From contig DF820459.1 in NCBI GenBank assembly GCA_000739515.1, positions 315,599 through 379,598 on the forward strand: DNA of 64,000 bases, read 5' to 3'. The translations under genes and the position numbers were made by a program. The stretch comes from Candidatus Moduliflexus flocculans. Its GTDB lineage: Bacteria; Moduliflexota; Moduliflexia; Moduliflexales; Moduliflexaceae. Shown in pieces: positions 34,723 through 43,663 of this stretch (the stretch's first letter is position 1; each line of letters opens with the position of its first letter). The notes under the pieces are model-generated. The model made no database searches. It was given only the letters and a program-made list of their open reading frames with translations, and was not told the origin of the DNA.

Positions 34723-36258
34723 TTACTGGATATTATTGACTTGCTTATACCATTCAGTCGCGCGTTTTAACACTTCTTCGCCGCCCTGTTTATTCCATTT
34801 CTGGACATATTCATCCCACGCGCTCATCGGCAAAGCGCCAAGCACCATTTTCGAACAATATTCCCGATACAGCACGGCATTCTCTGGCAGATAATCTTCA
34901 TACCCTTCATAGACAGTGGCGGGGATGCCGGAATCATCGGGGCCGACAGTTCCAACCGCCAGCACGCGATCTAAAATGGCGGCTTTCATCTCTCCCAAAG
35001 GCGTTTGCAATAACAAATCGCGCGAATATTGACTGGTGGTGATTGGCACGTATTTGTAAAACGGCGTTTTCGGCAAAAGAATTTCGATGTTGCCATCAAC
35101 TTGTTTCCAATCTACGTTAGGAATGCCGATACTTTGATACATCAGGCCATCTATCGTATTGGTCGCCATCATGTACCATTTCAAAATTTTTACCGGGTCT
35201 TTTGCGGCAGTTGTTATCGCGAAAATCGCGACAGACGGGTCTGCGCCAGCATAATACACATGTTTTTGCGGAGGAACGCCAGGAACGCTGACGAGCGGCA
35301 AATATGTCCATGAGGCGTTCTTATCGGTTTCCATAAACGCGCTGTATTGATTGATTTCGCCAATAACATGAAAATAATGCCCGACCTGATTGGCGTTGAT
35401 TTTCGCCACCCAGTCCTGCTTTTTCTGAATCGGCATCACCGGATCCATCAAGCCTTGTTCGACCAACGACCGCAAAAACTCAACGGCGGCTTTCATCTGC
35501 GGCGACACCTGATGGGAAATCATCTGCTTTTTCTCCGCATCCCAGCCTAAACGCGGATGACCGCCATAGACGACTGCGCCGTGAATCTGGAATAAATCGT
35601 CGCAAAAGCGCATTCCTTCGCGCCCGGAAACCGGAATTTCATCGTTCGGGTCGCCGTTGCCATTGGCGTCCTGTTCTTTAAATGCTTTATACACCGCCAC
35701 CAATTCATCGCGCGTGGTCGGAACCTTCATCCCCACGCGATCCAGCCAATCCTGGCGGATAAACCCCGCATTCGTATAGAATTTGCTGGGCAAGTCTGGG
35801 AGGTAGTAGATTTTTTTATCGGGCGAGATCGCGCGAATTAAATTCCAGACCGTTTCAGGATAGGCGCTCAGGAATTCCGGGGCGTGTTCTTTGAGCAGAT
35901 CGTCCAGTGGCAGCAGTTTTCCAGCTTCAATCAGTTCTCTGGTCAGCGTTAAATCGAGTGGACGCAAGGCTTCGGGCAATTCGCCGGAGGCTAAATAGAG
36001 GCGCAGTCCCTGAAGATACCCTTTCTGCCCCTCCCACTCCCAGGACGTCGTTAATGGCGCAGCGCCATAGATTTTTTCGACATATTGAAAATAGGGATCA
36101 TTGGGCTGATCGGCGGGATCAATGCGCCCTTCAGCCAAATCCCATGGGCCATACGCAAAGGTGAATCGGTAGGCGTCTGATGCCTGCGCGATAGAGATGC
36201 CGAAACAGAGGCAGCAACTTACGAGAAGCCCTGCGAAACGTAACATCTTGCAATTCAT
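34723..36258 (-). CDS. LipO/LplA-type extracellular solute-binding protein
   Basis: A 511-residue secreted binding protein of the large family that serves LplB/YtcP-type oligosaccharide importers. A signal peptide ends near AQA|SD. Family features are DANGNGDPNDEIPVSG (a Ca-binding-like Asp/Asn loop), GFIRQDWLDRVGMKVPTTRDEL and FAITTAAKDPVKILKW. A lipobox Cys is not evident. It is transcribed from a gap containing only a degraded LplB permease fragment, so it is orphaned from its transporter. Confidence 0.87.
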   Translation of the reverse strand: MNCKMLRFAGLLVSCCLCFGISIAQASDAYRFTFAYGPWDLAEGRIDPADQPNDPYFQYVEKIYGAAPLTTSWEWEGQKGYLQGLRLYLASGELPEALRPLDLTLTRELIEAGKLLPLDDLLKEHAPEFLSAYPETVWNLIRAISPDKKIYYLPDLPSKFYTNAGFIRQDWLDRVGMKVPTTRDELVAVYKAFKEQDANGNGDPNDEIPVSGREGMRFCDDLFQIHGAVVYGGHPRLGWDAEKKQMISHQVSPQMKAAVEFLRSLVEQGLMDPVMPIQKKQDWVAKINANQVGHYFHVIGEINQYSAFMETDKNASWTYLPLVSVPGVPPQKHVYYAGADPSVAIFAITTAAKDPVKILKWYMMATNTIDGLMYQSIGIPNVDWKQVDGNIEILLPKTPFYKYVPITTSQYSRDLLLQTPLGEMKAAILDRVLAVGTVGPDDSGIPATVYEGYEDYLPENAVLYREYCSKMVLGALPMSAWDEYVQKWNKQGGEEVLKRATEWYKQVNNIQ

Positions 36259-36469
36259 AGTGTTATTCTCCTTGTCAGAACATGATTGGGGTTGACGCGA
36301 ATTCCTGGCTTACAACGACCACCTTATATAGCAAATCCATCTGAATTGTCACGCTTCGACACGCTCAGCGTGCGACCGTTCCCTGTGCGTGTCAAAGGGA
36401 ACACTGCCACAACTCATTTCGGATTGCTATAGAATGAACCAGACATCACCTCCATTCGAATGTCAAATA

Positions 36470-36720
36470 TTACGTGCCATCGAAAGCGTTGATTATTTCA
36501 TTGACAAGGCCGGAGGTCGGCGACAATAAGCTATAGAACAACTGTCCGACGATGACCAGGCCGAAAAAATGGGGAAGATAGAAGCAAGCCTGAAAGACTC
36601 GTTTCATGGTATTGAAGCGCGCCTCATGCAGCAGAAGCGCGAAAATAGTTGGCACGGGAAAACCAAAGAGAATCAACATCCGGCCAATCATCGTGACTTC
36701 TGGTCAAAATCGGCAGAATT
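36470..36720 (-). pseudogene. fragment of an LplB-type ABC permease
   Basis: An open frame of 73 residues matches the middle of LplB/UgpA-like permeases of the oligosaccharide importers: LILFGFPVPTIFALLLHEAR and FQACFYLPHFFGLVIVGQLFYSLLSPTSGLVNE. The N-terminal helices and the C-terminal EAA-loop half are missing, and an in-frame TGA lies just upstream. It is upstream of, and on the same strand as, the LipO-type binding protein, so it is the decayed remnant of that transporter. Confidence 0.75.
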
Positions 36721-36771
36721 TGTCAAGATTTACATCGCGTTGTTGTCGAAGATAACAGGTTGTTCTATCAT

Positions 36772-36840
36772 AACTACAAGGATTGATTGTCAGCAAGGAT
36801 ATTCCATATTTTATCCCTTCTTACACCTATCCGCGTAGTT
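36772..36840. repeat. 69-bp AACTACAAGGAT inverted element
   Basis: AACTACAAGGAT at the left and ATCCGCGTAGTT at the right, with the CCCTTCTTACAC motif inside. A member of the GTGTAAGAAAGGAT family (12189, 21262, 46975, 52363, 53842). Confidence 0.65.
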
Positions 36841-36855
36841 TCGCTGAGGGAAAAT

Positions 36856-38022
36856 ATGTTTAATCGGGACGATATTCAAAAAAAATACGCGCAAGCGCTC
36901 GCCGGACTTACGCGGAATACGCGGATAGTGCATGGTTATGATGTTCCCGTGTTAATCGAAGGCGGCGATTATCAGGGTATCTGGTTAGAATGCGGCCCGC
37001 TTGAAGGGCTGATTTATGGCCGTTTCGCTCCTGAAATCGCCATTGCGAACCATGATATTTTTTTCGCGCTGCAACGCGATGATGGCTATTTCCCTTGCTG
37101 GGTGCGCACAGATCGGCGAGGTTCGGCGCAGATTCAAATGGTCGTGCCGATTGCGGCGACAGCGTGGGAGGTGGCTGAAAAAACCGGGCGCGAGGATTTT
37201 TTAGCGCGCGCGTACCATGCCTGCGCTCGCTGGGATGACTGGTTGGCAACGTATCGCAATACACGCGGCACGGGGTTATGCGAGTTGTTTTGCGAGTATG
37301 ATTCCGGCCACGACAACAGCCCGCGCTTTGCCGCAGGCGTGCCGAAAAAATGCCCGAACGACGACGCAAGGCAACTCCCGGCTGTCGGAAAATTGCCCTA
37401 TGTAGCGCCCGATCTTTCCGCCAGCATGTACGGCGGGCGGCTCGCGTTAGCGCAGATGGCCGACGCGCTTGGCCGCCAGACTGACGCGCAGAGGTGGCGT
37501 GAACGCGCCGAAACGCTGCGGCTGAGCATCATCAAATACTGTTATGATCCTGAAGATGAATTTTTTTACGATGTTGATCTCGACGGGAATTTTGTGAAAG
37601 TTCGCGGCGATGTCATTACGCGTGTGTTCGGCGAACATGTCGTCGAACAGCCGATGTTCGAACGGATTTATGCGCGCTACCTTAAAAATCCGAATGAATT
37701 CTGGACACCATACCCGTTTCCCTCTATTTCGATCAGTGAGCCGGCGTTTGATCGGGCGCTCCCTGATAATTCATGGGGCGGCGCGTCGCAGGCGCTGACC
37801 GCGTTACGCGTTCCGCGCTGGATGGCACATTACGGCAAACAGGAGGATTTAACCTTTTTGATGCAGCGATGGATTGAAGCTATTTTGAGAAGCCCAGACT
37901 TTATGCAGCAGGCCAACCCCTGGACAGGCGAATTCGCGACGTCTCAGGGCTATTCGCCCGCCATGTGCGTGTTTATTGATTTTGTAGATCGTTTGCAAAA
38001 CGATATTCAAAAGCCTGAATAA
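36856..38022 (+). CDS. (alpha/alpha)6-barrel glycosidase-like protein
   Basis: A 388-residue cytoplasmic protein with the look of a six-hairpin glycosidase (GH37/GH63/GH15-like or MGH1): YDSGHDNSPRF (a D-x-x-D-x-S motif typical of trehalase and MGH1 families), MYGGRLALAQMADALGR, RVFGEHV and SLPDNSWGG-like LPDNSWGGASQALTA. The start at 36856 follows GAGGGA. The exact family and substrate are not certain. A glycosidase would fit the nearby orphan oligosaccharide-binding protein. Confidence 0.7.
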   Translation: MFNRDDIQKKYAQALAGLTRNTRIVHGYDVPVLIEGGDYQGIWLECGPLEGLIYGRFAPEIAIANHDIFFALQRDDGYFPCWVRTDRRGSAQIQMVVPIAATAWEVAEKTGREDFLARAYHACARWDDWLATYRNTRGTGLCELFCEYDSGHDNSPRFAAGVPKKCPNDDARQLPAVGKLPYVAPDLSASMYGGRLALAQMADALGRQTDAQRWRERAETLRLSIIKYCYDPEDEFFYDVDLDGNFVKVRGDVITRVFGEHVVEQPMFERIYARYLKNPNEFWTPYPFPSISISEPAFDRALPDNSWGGASQALTALRVPRWMAHYGKQEDLTFLMQRWIEAILRSPDFMQQANPWTGEFATSQGYSPAMCVFIDFVDRLQNDIQKPE

Positions 38023-38182
38023 TTTGAAAGGAGCAGGTTCGCCTTGTAGTAAATGGCGAGTGCACGGCGTAACGCCTTAAAGACCTGAACTGTGGCAGAA
38101 TTGCCACATTTTTTCTTGACAACCTGAGTGCCTCTGCCAACAGACGAACGATACGTCGTGAAACAGCGCACAAGAAAAACCC

Positions 38183-38211
38183 TTGACGAAAATAACAAGA
38201 CGCCGTATTAT
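38183..38211 (+). promoter_or_regulatory. sigma-70-type promoter of topA
   Basis: TTGACG (38183-38188), a 17-base spacer and TATTAT (38206-38211), about 100 bases upstream of the topA start. Confidence 0.75.
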
Positions 38212-38227
38212 GCGTGTCAAGTGATTG

Positions 38228-38272
38228 TAGGGCGAAACTTCAGTTTCGCCCGTGTCGAAACACCGTTTCGAC
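38228..38272. repeat. double GGCGAAACT / GTCGAAAC palindromes
   Basis: GGCGAAACTtcAGTTTCGCC followed by GTCGAAACaccGTTTCGAC in the topA leader, members of the family also at 24456 and 53322. Confidence 0.7.
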
Positions 38273-38314
38273 ATGTTGGCATATTGAACGTTTATTTAAG
38301 CAACGAGGACAAGG

Positions 38315-40786
38315 ATGGCAAAATCATTAGTTATCGTAGAATCCCCGGCCAAAGCGAAAACCATCAACAAATATCTCGGCGCGAATTTTCTGGTCAAAGC
38401 GTCGGTCGGCCATATCAAAGACCTGCCCGAAAAAAAATTGGGTGTGGACGTCGAGCATGATTTCGAGCCGGAATACGTGGTCATTGACGGCAAAGCCAAA
38501 GTGATTGACGACTTGAAAAGCGCAGCAAAACAGGCTGATTCTATCTATTTAGCACCTGACCCGGATCGCGAAGGGGAAGCGATTAGCTGGCATATCGCCG
38601 AAGAACTCAAAAGCGCCAAAGGAATGACGAAAAACATTTACCGCGTCATGTTTAACGAAATCACGAAAAAAGGCATCACGGACGCGATGCAGCATCCTGG
38701 CCAGATTGACACGAACCGCGTGGACGCGCAGCAAGCGCGGCGCATTTTGGATCGGTTAGTGGGCTACAAAATCAGTCCACTGCTCTGGAAAAAAGTGCAA
38801 AAAGGCTTGAGCGCCGGGCGCGTGCAGTCGGTGGCGCTGCGGATTATCTGCGAGCGCGAAAAAGAGATTGCGGCGTTCGTGACTGAAGAATACTGGTCAA
38901 TCACCGCTCGCCTCGCCGCAAAGAAGCCGCCGATTTTCGACGCGAAACTGCTGAAAATCGGCAAGAAAAAAGCCGAAATCGCCAATCAGGAGCAGGCGCT
39001 GGCGATTGTGGCGGATGTCAAAAACGCGCAATTTATCGTCGAGAGCGTGACGAAAAAAGAGACGAAACGCAATCCGGTCGCGCCCTTCACTACCAGCACC
39101 TTGCAGCAGGAAGCCGCCCGCAAACTCCGTTTTTCGTCGAAAAAAACCATGTCGGTCGCGCAGAAACTTTACGAAGGAATCGATCTCGGCAAAGAAGGGC
39201 CGGTCGGCCTGATTACCTACATGCGAACCGATTCCACGCGCATTTCCGACGAAGCGGTCAACGAAGCCCGCCAGTATATCAACGAAAAATTCGGCGGCGA
39301 TTATCTTCCCTCGAAACCTCAGGTATATAAAACTCAGAAATCGGCGCAGGAAGCGCACGAAGCGATTCGCCCGACGTCGGTGTATCGCGAGCCGGACGCC
39401 ATCAAATCGTTTTTGACCAACGAAGAATTCCGGCTGTACGAATTGATCTGGAAACGTCTGCTCGCCAGCCAGATGCAGGCCGCGATCATGGATGTCACCA
39501 CAATTGACGTATTGGCAGGAACGTATCTGTTCCGCGCCACCGGTTCGGTGATGAAATTCGCCGGTTTTATGAAACTCTACATCGAAGGTGCAGACCCGCA
39601 AAACGACCAGGAACAGGAACAAGATCAGGCGAAAGAGCAGGATGTGCTGCTGCCGCCGGTGGAAAAAGGGGATGTCCTCGATTTGAAAGAACTGCTGCCG
39701 AAACAGAGTTTCACGCAGCCGCCGTCGCGCTACACTGAAGCGTCGCTTGTGAAAGAGCTTGAAAAACAGGGCATCGGACGTCCCAGCACGTATGCCTCGA
39801 TTATCAGCACCATCGTGGATCGGCAGTATGTCGCGCTTGAAAACCGCAAAATCAAGCCGTCGGAATTGGGAATGCTCATCACCGACCTGCTGGTCGAAAA
39901 TTTCCCGAAAATCCTTGATGTCGGCTTCACCGCAAACCTTGAAGAGCAACTTGACAAAATCGAAGAAGGGGAATTGAACTGGGTGAAATCGCTTTCCGCG
40001 TTTTATCAATCGTTCGAGCAAGAGCTTGAACGCGCCGCGAAAGAGATGCGTAACGTCAAGCAGGAGCGCGAAGAGATCACGGACGAAATCTGCGAAAAAT
40101 GCGGCAAGCCGATGAAAATCAAATATGGACGGTTCGGCAAATTCCTCGCCTGCACCGGCTTTCCGAAATGCAAAAACACGAAGCAGCTTGACGAAGTCCC
40201 TGCCGCTGCGTCCGAATCCGCAAATGAAGGCGGTCAGCCGCAAGCCGAAACGCCGCAGATCGAAGAAACCTGCCCGAATTGTGGCAAGCCGATGGTGCTG
40301 AAACGCGGACGCTTCGGTTCGTTTTTGGCGTGCAGCGGCTATCCTGACTGCAAAACCACGCAGAAAATCGCCAAAGGGAAAAACGGCGAAACGGTCGTCA
40401 AAGCCGCGCCGCGCGTGACGGAAGAAAAATGCGAAAAATGCGGCGCAAACCTGCTGGAACGGCAAGGACGCAACGGCGCGTTTCTCGCCTGCTCGAATTA
40501 TCCGAAATGCAAATTCACGAAACCGGTTGGCGGCTCGTCCGGCACAGGCGTCAAATGCACGGAAGAGGGCTGCGACGGCGAATTCACGCAGCGCAAAGGC
40601 CGATTCGGACGCTTCTTTTATAGTTGCAGCCGCTATCCCGATTGCAAAGCGACCTTGCAGGATAAGCCGATTCCACGCCCCTGCCCGAAATGTCATGCGC
40701 CGTTTTTGGTGGAAAAATGGAACAAAGCCACCGAACAAACCTTCGTCGCCTGCGCTAATAAAACGTGCGACTATTCCGAGGCGTGA
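38315..40786 (+). CDS. topA: DNA topoisomerase I
   Basis: An 823-residue type IA topoisomerase that relaxes negative supercoils. The TOPRIM domain opens with LVIVESPAKAKTI and has DPDREGEAISWH (81-93). The active Tyr is Y302 in GLITYMRTDSTRIS. After residue about 590 come five C-terminal zinc-ribbon units (CEKCGKPM, CPNCGKPM, CEKCGANL, a CTEEGCDG unit and CPKCHAPF), more than the three of E. coli. It has its own promoter, and a terminator hairpin follows. Confidence 0.97.
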   Translation: MAKSLVIVESPAKAKTINKYLGANFLVKASVGHIKDLPEKKLGVDVEHDFEPEYVVIDGKAKVIDDLKSAAKQADSIYLAPDPDREGEAISWHIAEELKSAKGMTKNIYRVMFNEITKKGITDAMQHPGQIDTNRVDAQQARRILDRLVGYKISPLLWKKVQKGLSAGRVQSVALRIICEREKEIAAFVTEEYWSITARLAAKKPPIFDAKLLKIGKKKAEIANQEQALAIVADVKNAQFIVESVTKKETKRNPVAPFTTSTLQQEAARKLRFSSKKTMSVAQKLYEGIDLGKEGPVGLITYMRTDSTRISDEAVNEARQYINEKFGGDYLPSKPQVYKTQKSAQEAHEAIRPTSVYREPDAIKSFLTNEEFRLYELIWKRLLASQMQAAIMDVTTIDVLAGTYLFRATGSVMKFAGFMKLYIEGADPQNDQEQEQDQAKEQDVLLPPVEKGDVLDLKELLPKQSFTQPPSRYTEASLVKELEKQGIGRPSTYASIISTIVDRQYVALENRKIKPSELGMLITDLLVENFPKILDVGFTANLEEQLDKIEEGELNWVKSLSAFYQSFEQELERAAKEMRNVKQEREEITDEICEKCGKPMKIKYGRFGKFLACTGFPKCKNTKQLDEVPAAASESANEGGQPQAETPQIEETCPNCGKPMVLKRGRFGSFLACSGYPDCKTTQKIAKGKNGETVVKAAPRVTEEKCEKCGANLLERQGRNGAFLACSNYPKCKFTKPVGGSSGTGVKCTEEGCDGEFTQRKGRFGRFFYSCSRYPDCKATLQDKPIPRPCPKCHAPFLVEKWNKATEQTFVACANKTCDYSEA

Positions 40787-40804
40787 ATAGAGTTTCGAGG
40801 GCGT

Positions 40805-40846
40805 AGTTGTCAGACACCTTGAAGGTGTCTAACAACTTTTCTTTTT
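40805..40846 (+). terminator. terminator after topA
   Basis: AGTTGTCAGACACC...GGTGTCTAACAACT hairpin followed by TTTTCTTTTT. It belongs to the GTCAGACACC repeat family. Confidence 0.85.
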
Positions 40847-40870
40847 CGGCATAACGGGAACAGATCGCGC

Positions 40871-41584
40871 ATGTCCATCATTGTTGACGGCTACAATTAT
40901 ATCGGGCGTTCGGTGGAATTGACGCTGCAAGATACCGGCGCGCGCGATAAAATCATTTATCTGTTCGGGCAATATTGCGCCCGCGCCCAGAAGATGCTGA
41001 CGATTGTGTTTGACGGGAGTTACAGCGGGCAGCAGGTAGATCGCAAGCGTCAGTATGGGCGTGTCACCGTCATTTACACCTCGCCGATTTATAGCGCGGA
41101 TCACGCCATCAAAAAAATGGTCGGCGCTCAGGAGCCGAAACGTCGCAAGAAATTGACAGTTGTCTCGTCAGATAACGAAATCGCCGACTATGTGAAGGTG
41201 CACGGCGCGTCTGCCATGAAATCAGAAGAGTTCGAACAAGAGATTATTCGAACGCTGGCAGAGGAAAAGAAGTTTGATCGGGTCAATATCCATATTACTG
41301 ACGAAGAAGTGCAGGAATGGCTGAAATTGTTTGGCCATGAACCGGCAGAACCGAAAAAAGCAGAAAAAAAACCTGTTATATCGGGACAACAAGCGAAACA
41401 GGAACGAGAATCGTCCACCCCTGCGCAGCCTTCCACAAAAAATACACCTGCTGGAAAACTTCAAGCGACGCCGCGCAGTCGCGTTCGCGAAGATGATGAT
41501 CAGATTGAGGAACGCCGCGACCGGAAATTATCGAAAAAAGAAGTGGACGAATGGCTGAAAATTTTCGGCGCGGAGGATGATTGA
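40871..41584 (+). CDS. NYN-domain (YacP-like) ribonuclease
   Basis: A 237-residue protein. The N-terminal NYN/PIN-like domain shows the acidic residues of this nuclease family: IIVDGYNYIGR (D6), LTIVFDGS and VVSSDNEIADYVKVHG. YacP/Rae1-type proteins cleave mRNA on the ribosome. The C-terminal ~80 residues are a charged linker (many Glu, Lys, Pro) ending in two similar short helices, DEEVQEWLKLFG and KEVDEWLKIFGAE, which look like duplicated peptide motifs. It is separated from topA by a terminator. Confidence 0.85.
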   Translation: MSIIVDGYNYIGRSVELTLQDTGARDKIIYLFGQYCARAQKMLTIVFDGSYSGQQVDRKRQYGRVTVIYTSPIYSADHAIKKMVGAQEPKRRKKLTVVSSDNEIADYVKVHGASAMKSEEFEQEIIRTLAEEKKFDRVNIHITDEEVQEWLKLFGHEPAEPKKAEKKPVISGQQAKQERESSTPAQPSTKNTPAGKLQATPRSRVREDDDQIEERRDRKLSKKEVDEWLKIFGAEDD

Positions 41585-41609
41585 TGATCTGCAAAGAAGG
41601 AGGAGAAAT

Positions 41610-42392
41610 ATGGAACGATATGTTGCTTCCTCAGATAACACGCTAATTCATTTTACGGCATCCGGTCATGGAGATACCGCAATCATATTTGTTCATGGTT
41701 GGCTTGGAAGTGGTGATTGGTGGAATTTACAGAAAGAATTCTTTTCTAAACAGTATTGCGTCATAACGCTTGATCTTGCCGGACACGGAAAATCCGGGAA
41801 GGGAAGACGCGAGTGGTCTGGAAAACTGTACGCTGATGATATTATGGCGGTAGTGAACCAGGTTGATTCAGAACGCATTGTGCTGGTCGGCCATTCAATG
41901 GCAGGCGCCTACGTACTTGAAGCGGCCTTGTTATCATCCAGAGCGAGGGCAATCATATTGATTGATACACTAAAGAATTTGGATCAACTCATGACGATTC
42001 AGCAGGCAGAAGAACGGATTTTGGGAGCATATCGAAAGAATTTCAACGATGCTGTAGAAAATCTATTGCCCAAATTCCTGTTTTGTGACTCCACTCCTGA
42101 ACCGATTCGCCAGCAACTTCAGAAAGAGTTTCTGAGGAATGATCCGGAATTTGCGGTGAATGCCATCGAACCTCTCTACAAAATGGATATCAGGGAACTA
42201 GCAAAACGAATTGAGATTCCGGTCAGAGCAATTAATTCAACGTTTACGCCAACGAATCGTGAAAACAATCAAAAATACTTTCGGGACTTTGATTTCGTAT
42301 CAATTTCTGATACGGGGCATTATCCCATGCTCGAAAAGCCGGAAGAGTTCAATGACTTACTTCATAACGTCATAAAAAATCTTGGCTTATAA
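41610..42392 (+). CDS. alpha/beta hydrolase
   Basis: A 260-residue alpha/beta hydrolase. ATG 41610 is chosen because GAAGGAGGAG lies just upstream. The oxyanion segment IIFVHGWLGSGDWW, nucleophile elbow GHSMAGA (Ser), acid in TFTPTNREN region and C-terminal SDTGHYPMLEKPEEF (His) are all present. Such enzymes hydrolyse esters or related bonds; the substrate is unknown. It follows the NYN gene closely and may share its transcript. Confidence 0.9.
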   Translation: MERYVASSDNTLIHFTASGHGDTAIIFVHGWLGSGDWWNLQKEFFSKQYCVITLDLAGHGKSGKGRREWSGKLYADDIMAVVNQVDSERIVLVGHSMAGAYVLEAALLSSRARAIILIDTLKNLDQLMTIQQAEERILGAYRKNFNDAVENLLPKFLFCDSTPEPIRQQLQKEFLRNDPEFAVNAIEPLYKMDIRELAKRIEIPVRAINSTFTPTNRENNQKYFRDFDFVSISDTGHYPMLEKPEEFNDLLHNVIKNLGL

Positions 42393-42489
42393 TACCAATT
42401 GCCTTTTGAATGATCATATTTGTCACTGTGAAGGGGGCAATTGAACACCTCTATAATGGCGCAAATTCGATCCTTTTTACCACAGTTGG

Positions 42490-42625
42490 TTCACTTCCTA
42501 ACATTTTTTGATCACCCACCCCTTGCCCCTCCCAGGAGGGGAATGTCAGGCAGAGTCGCCTCGATCCGCGATTCCCCTCCTGGGAGGGGCAAGGGGTGGG
42601 TTGAAAAATTATGTTAGGAATTGAA
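42490..42625 (-). mobile_element. 136-bp MITE, copy 2, upstream of xerC
   Basis: By my base-by-base reading this is the exact reverse complement of the element at 2557-2692, flanked by a 10-bp duplication CCACAGTTGG (42480-42489 and 42626-42635). It sits 33 bases before the xerC start, inside an older repeat whose TATACCAA-like ends appear at about 42391 and 42641. The interior hairpin is long enough to act as a transcription barrier for xerC-hslVU. Confidence 0.93.
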
Positions 42626-42658
42626 CCACAGTTGGTATAACAAAACGTTCCCAGATTG

Positions 42659-43663
42659 ATGCAAGCATACATTGACGCTTTTATCACGTATCTCGCCCAC
42701 GAGCGGAATTTCTCGGAGCAGACGATCCGCAATTACGAGACCGATCTTGAGCAGTTTCGTGAATTTTTGGCCAATCTGCATAAATATCTTGACGAGACCG
42801 CCGAAAACGAGATTGATGTTCTGAGCATTGATCGCACGGTCATTCAGGCGTTTTTAGGGCATTTATACAGCCGAAAACTCGCCAAAACATCCATTGCCAG
42901 AAAATTGTCGGCGCTGAAATCATTCTGTAACTTTCTGTGGAAAAAAGCATATATTCCTCTGAATCCGGCGCGAGGCATTCCATTGCCGAAAGTGCCGCAT
43001 CATCTTCCGGCGGTCTTCGAAGAACCGGAAGTCGAGCGGCTGTTAGACGGCGTGGTGGGCGGCGATCTGCTGACGCTGCGCGACGCCGCGATTCTGGAAC
43101 TCTTGTATGCAACCGGCATCCGCGTCGAAGAATTGGCGCAATTGCGGCTGCCGCAGATCAATTTTTCGGAACGTCGCATCAAAATTCATGGCAAAGGCAA
43201 CAAAGAACGGATGGTGATTTTTGGAGAACCGGCGGAACAGGCGCTCGAACGGTATCTTGCGCGGCGCGAGGAATTGCTGGCAGCGGACTCGGAAAAAGTG
43301 CCAGTCGCAAAAAAACGCCGCCAGACCGATGACGCCCTGTTTTTGAACGCGAAGGGGACGCGCCTGACCAGCCGCAGCGTGCGCCGCATCGTAAAAAAAT
43401 ACCTTGCCGAGGCCGATCTCGACCTCAGTTTCAGCCCGCGAGCCTTCCGGCATTCATTTGCTAGCCATCTGCTGCTGGCCGGAGCGGATTTGCGAACCAT
43501 TCAGGAACTCTTAGGACATGCGCGGCTTTCGACGACGCAGCGGTACACGCATGTCAGCGTGGATAATTTACTGGATGTGTATCATCACGCGCATCCCAAA
43601 GCCTTACTCGAAAAGGAGCCTCATGAGAATACGATCAACGACCGTGATTGCGGTGAGACATAA
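42659..43663 (+). CDS. xerC: XerC-family tyrosine recombinase with altered HxxR
   Basis: A 334-residue tyrosine recombinase. The N-terminal SAM-like domain ([23 protein letters not shown]) precedes the catalytic domain with R155 (TGIRVEEL), K179 (HGKGNKER), R264 ([10 protein letters not shown]), H287 (LLGHARL) and nucleophile Y296 (TTQRYTHVS). The first His of the HxxR box is Arg261 (SPRAFRHSF), a departure from XerC/XerD. XerC resolves chromosome dimers with XerD at dif. It overlaps hslV, in the conserved xerC-hslV-hslU order. ATG 42659 is preferred to TTG 42656. Confidence 0.9.
   Translation: MQAYIDAFITYLAHERNFSEQTIRNYETDLEQFREFLANLHKYLDETAENEIDVLSIDRTVIQAFLGHLYSRKLAKTSIARKLSALKSFCNFLWKKAYIPLNPARGIPLPKVPHHLPAVFEEPEVERLLDGVVGGDLLTLRDAAILELLYATGIRVEELAQLRLPQINFSERRIKIHGKGNKERMVIFGEPAEQALERYLARREELLAADSEKVPVAKKRRQTDDALFLNAKGTRLTSRSVRRIVKKYLAEADLDLSFSPRAFRHSFASHLLLAGADLRTIQELLGHARLSTTQRYTHVSVDNLLDVYHHAHPKALLEKEPHENTINDRDCGET

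Larger units (their letters stand above)
36259..36855. other. gap with a degraded permease and repeats
   Basis: About 600 bases without an intact gene. It contains a GTTCCCTGTGCGTGTCAAAGGGAAC palindrome near 36380-36410, the permease remnant at 36470-36720 and a GTGTAAGAAGG-family element at 36772-36840. Confidence 0.6.

Noticed and set aside
36690-36730. in-frame TGA in the permease fragment as a selenocysteine codon
   Set aside because: The gene is truncated at both ends, and permeases of this family have no Cys/Sec at this place; it is simply decayed.
38897-40738. 613-codon open frame on the minus strand across topA
   Set aside because: It is the antisense shadow of a well-supported topoisomerase gene, rich in Phe and Arg from codon bias, with no domain.
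42621-42641. new promoter made by the MITE end (TTGAAC) and TATAAC before xerC
   Set aside because: The spacing is only 9 bases, far from the required ~17.
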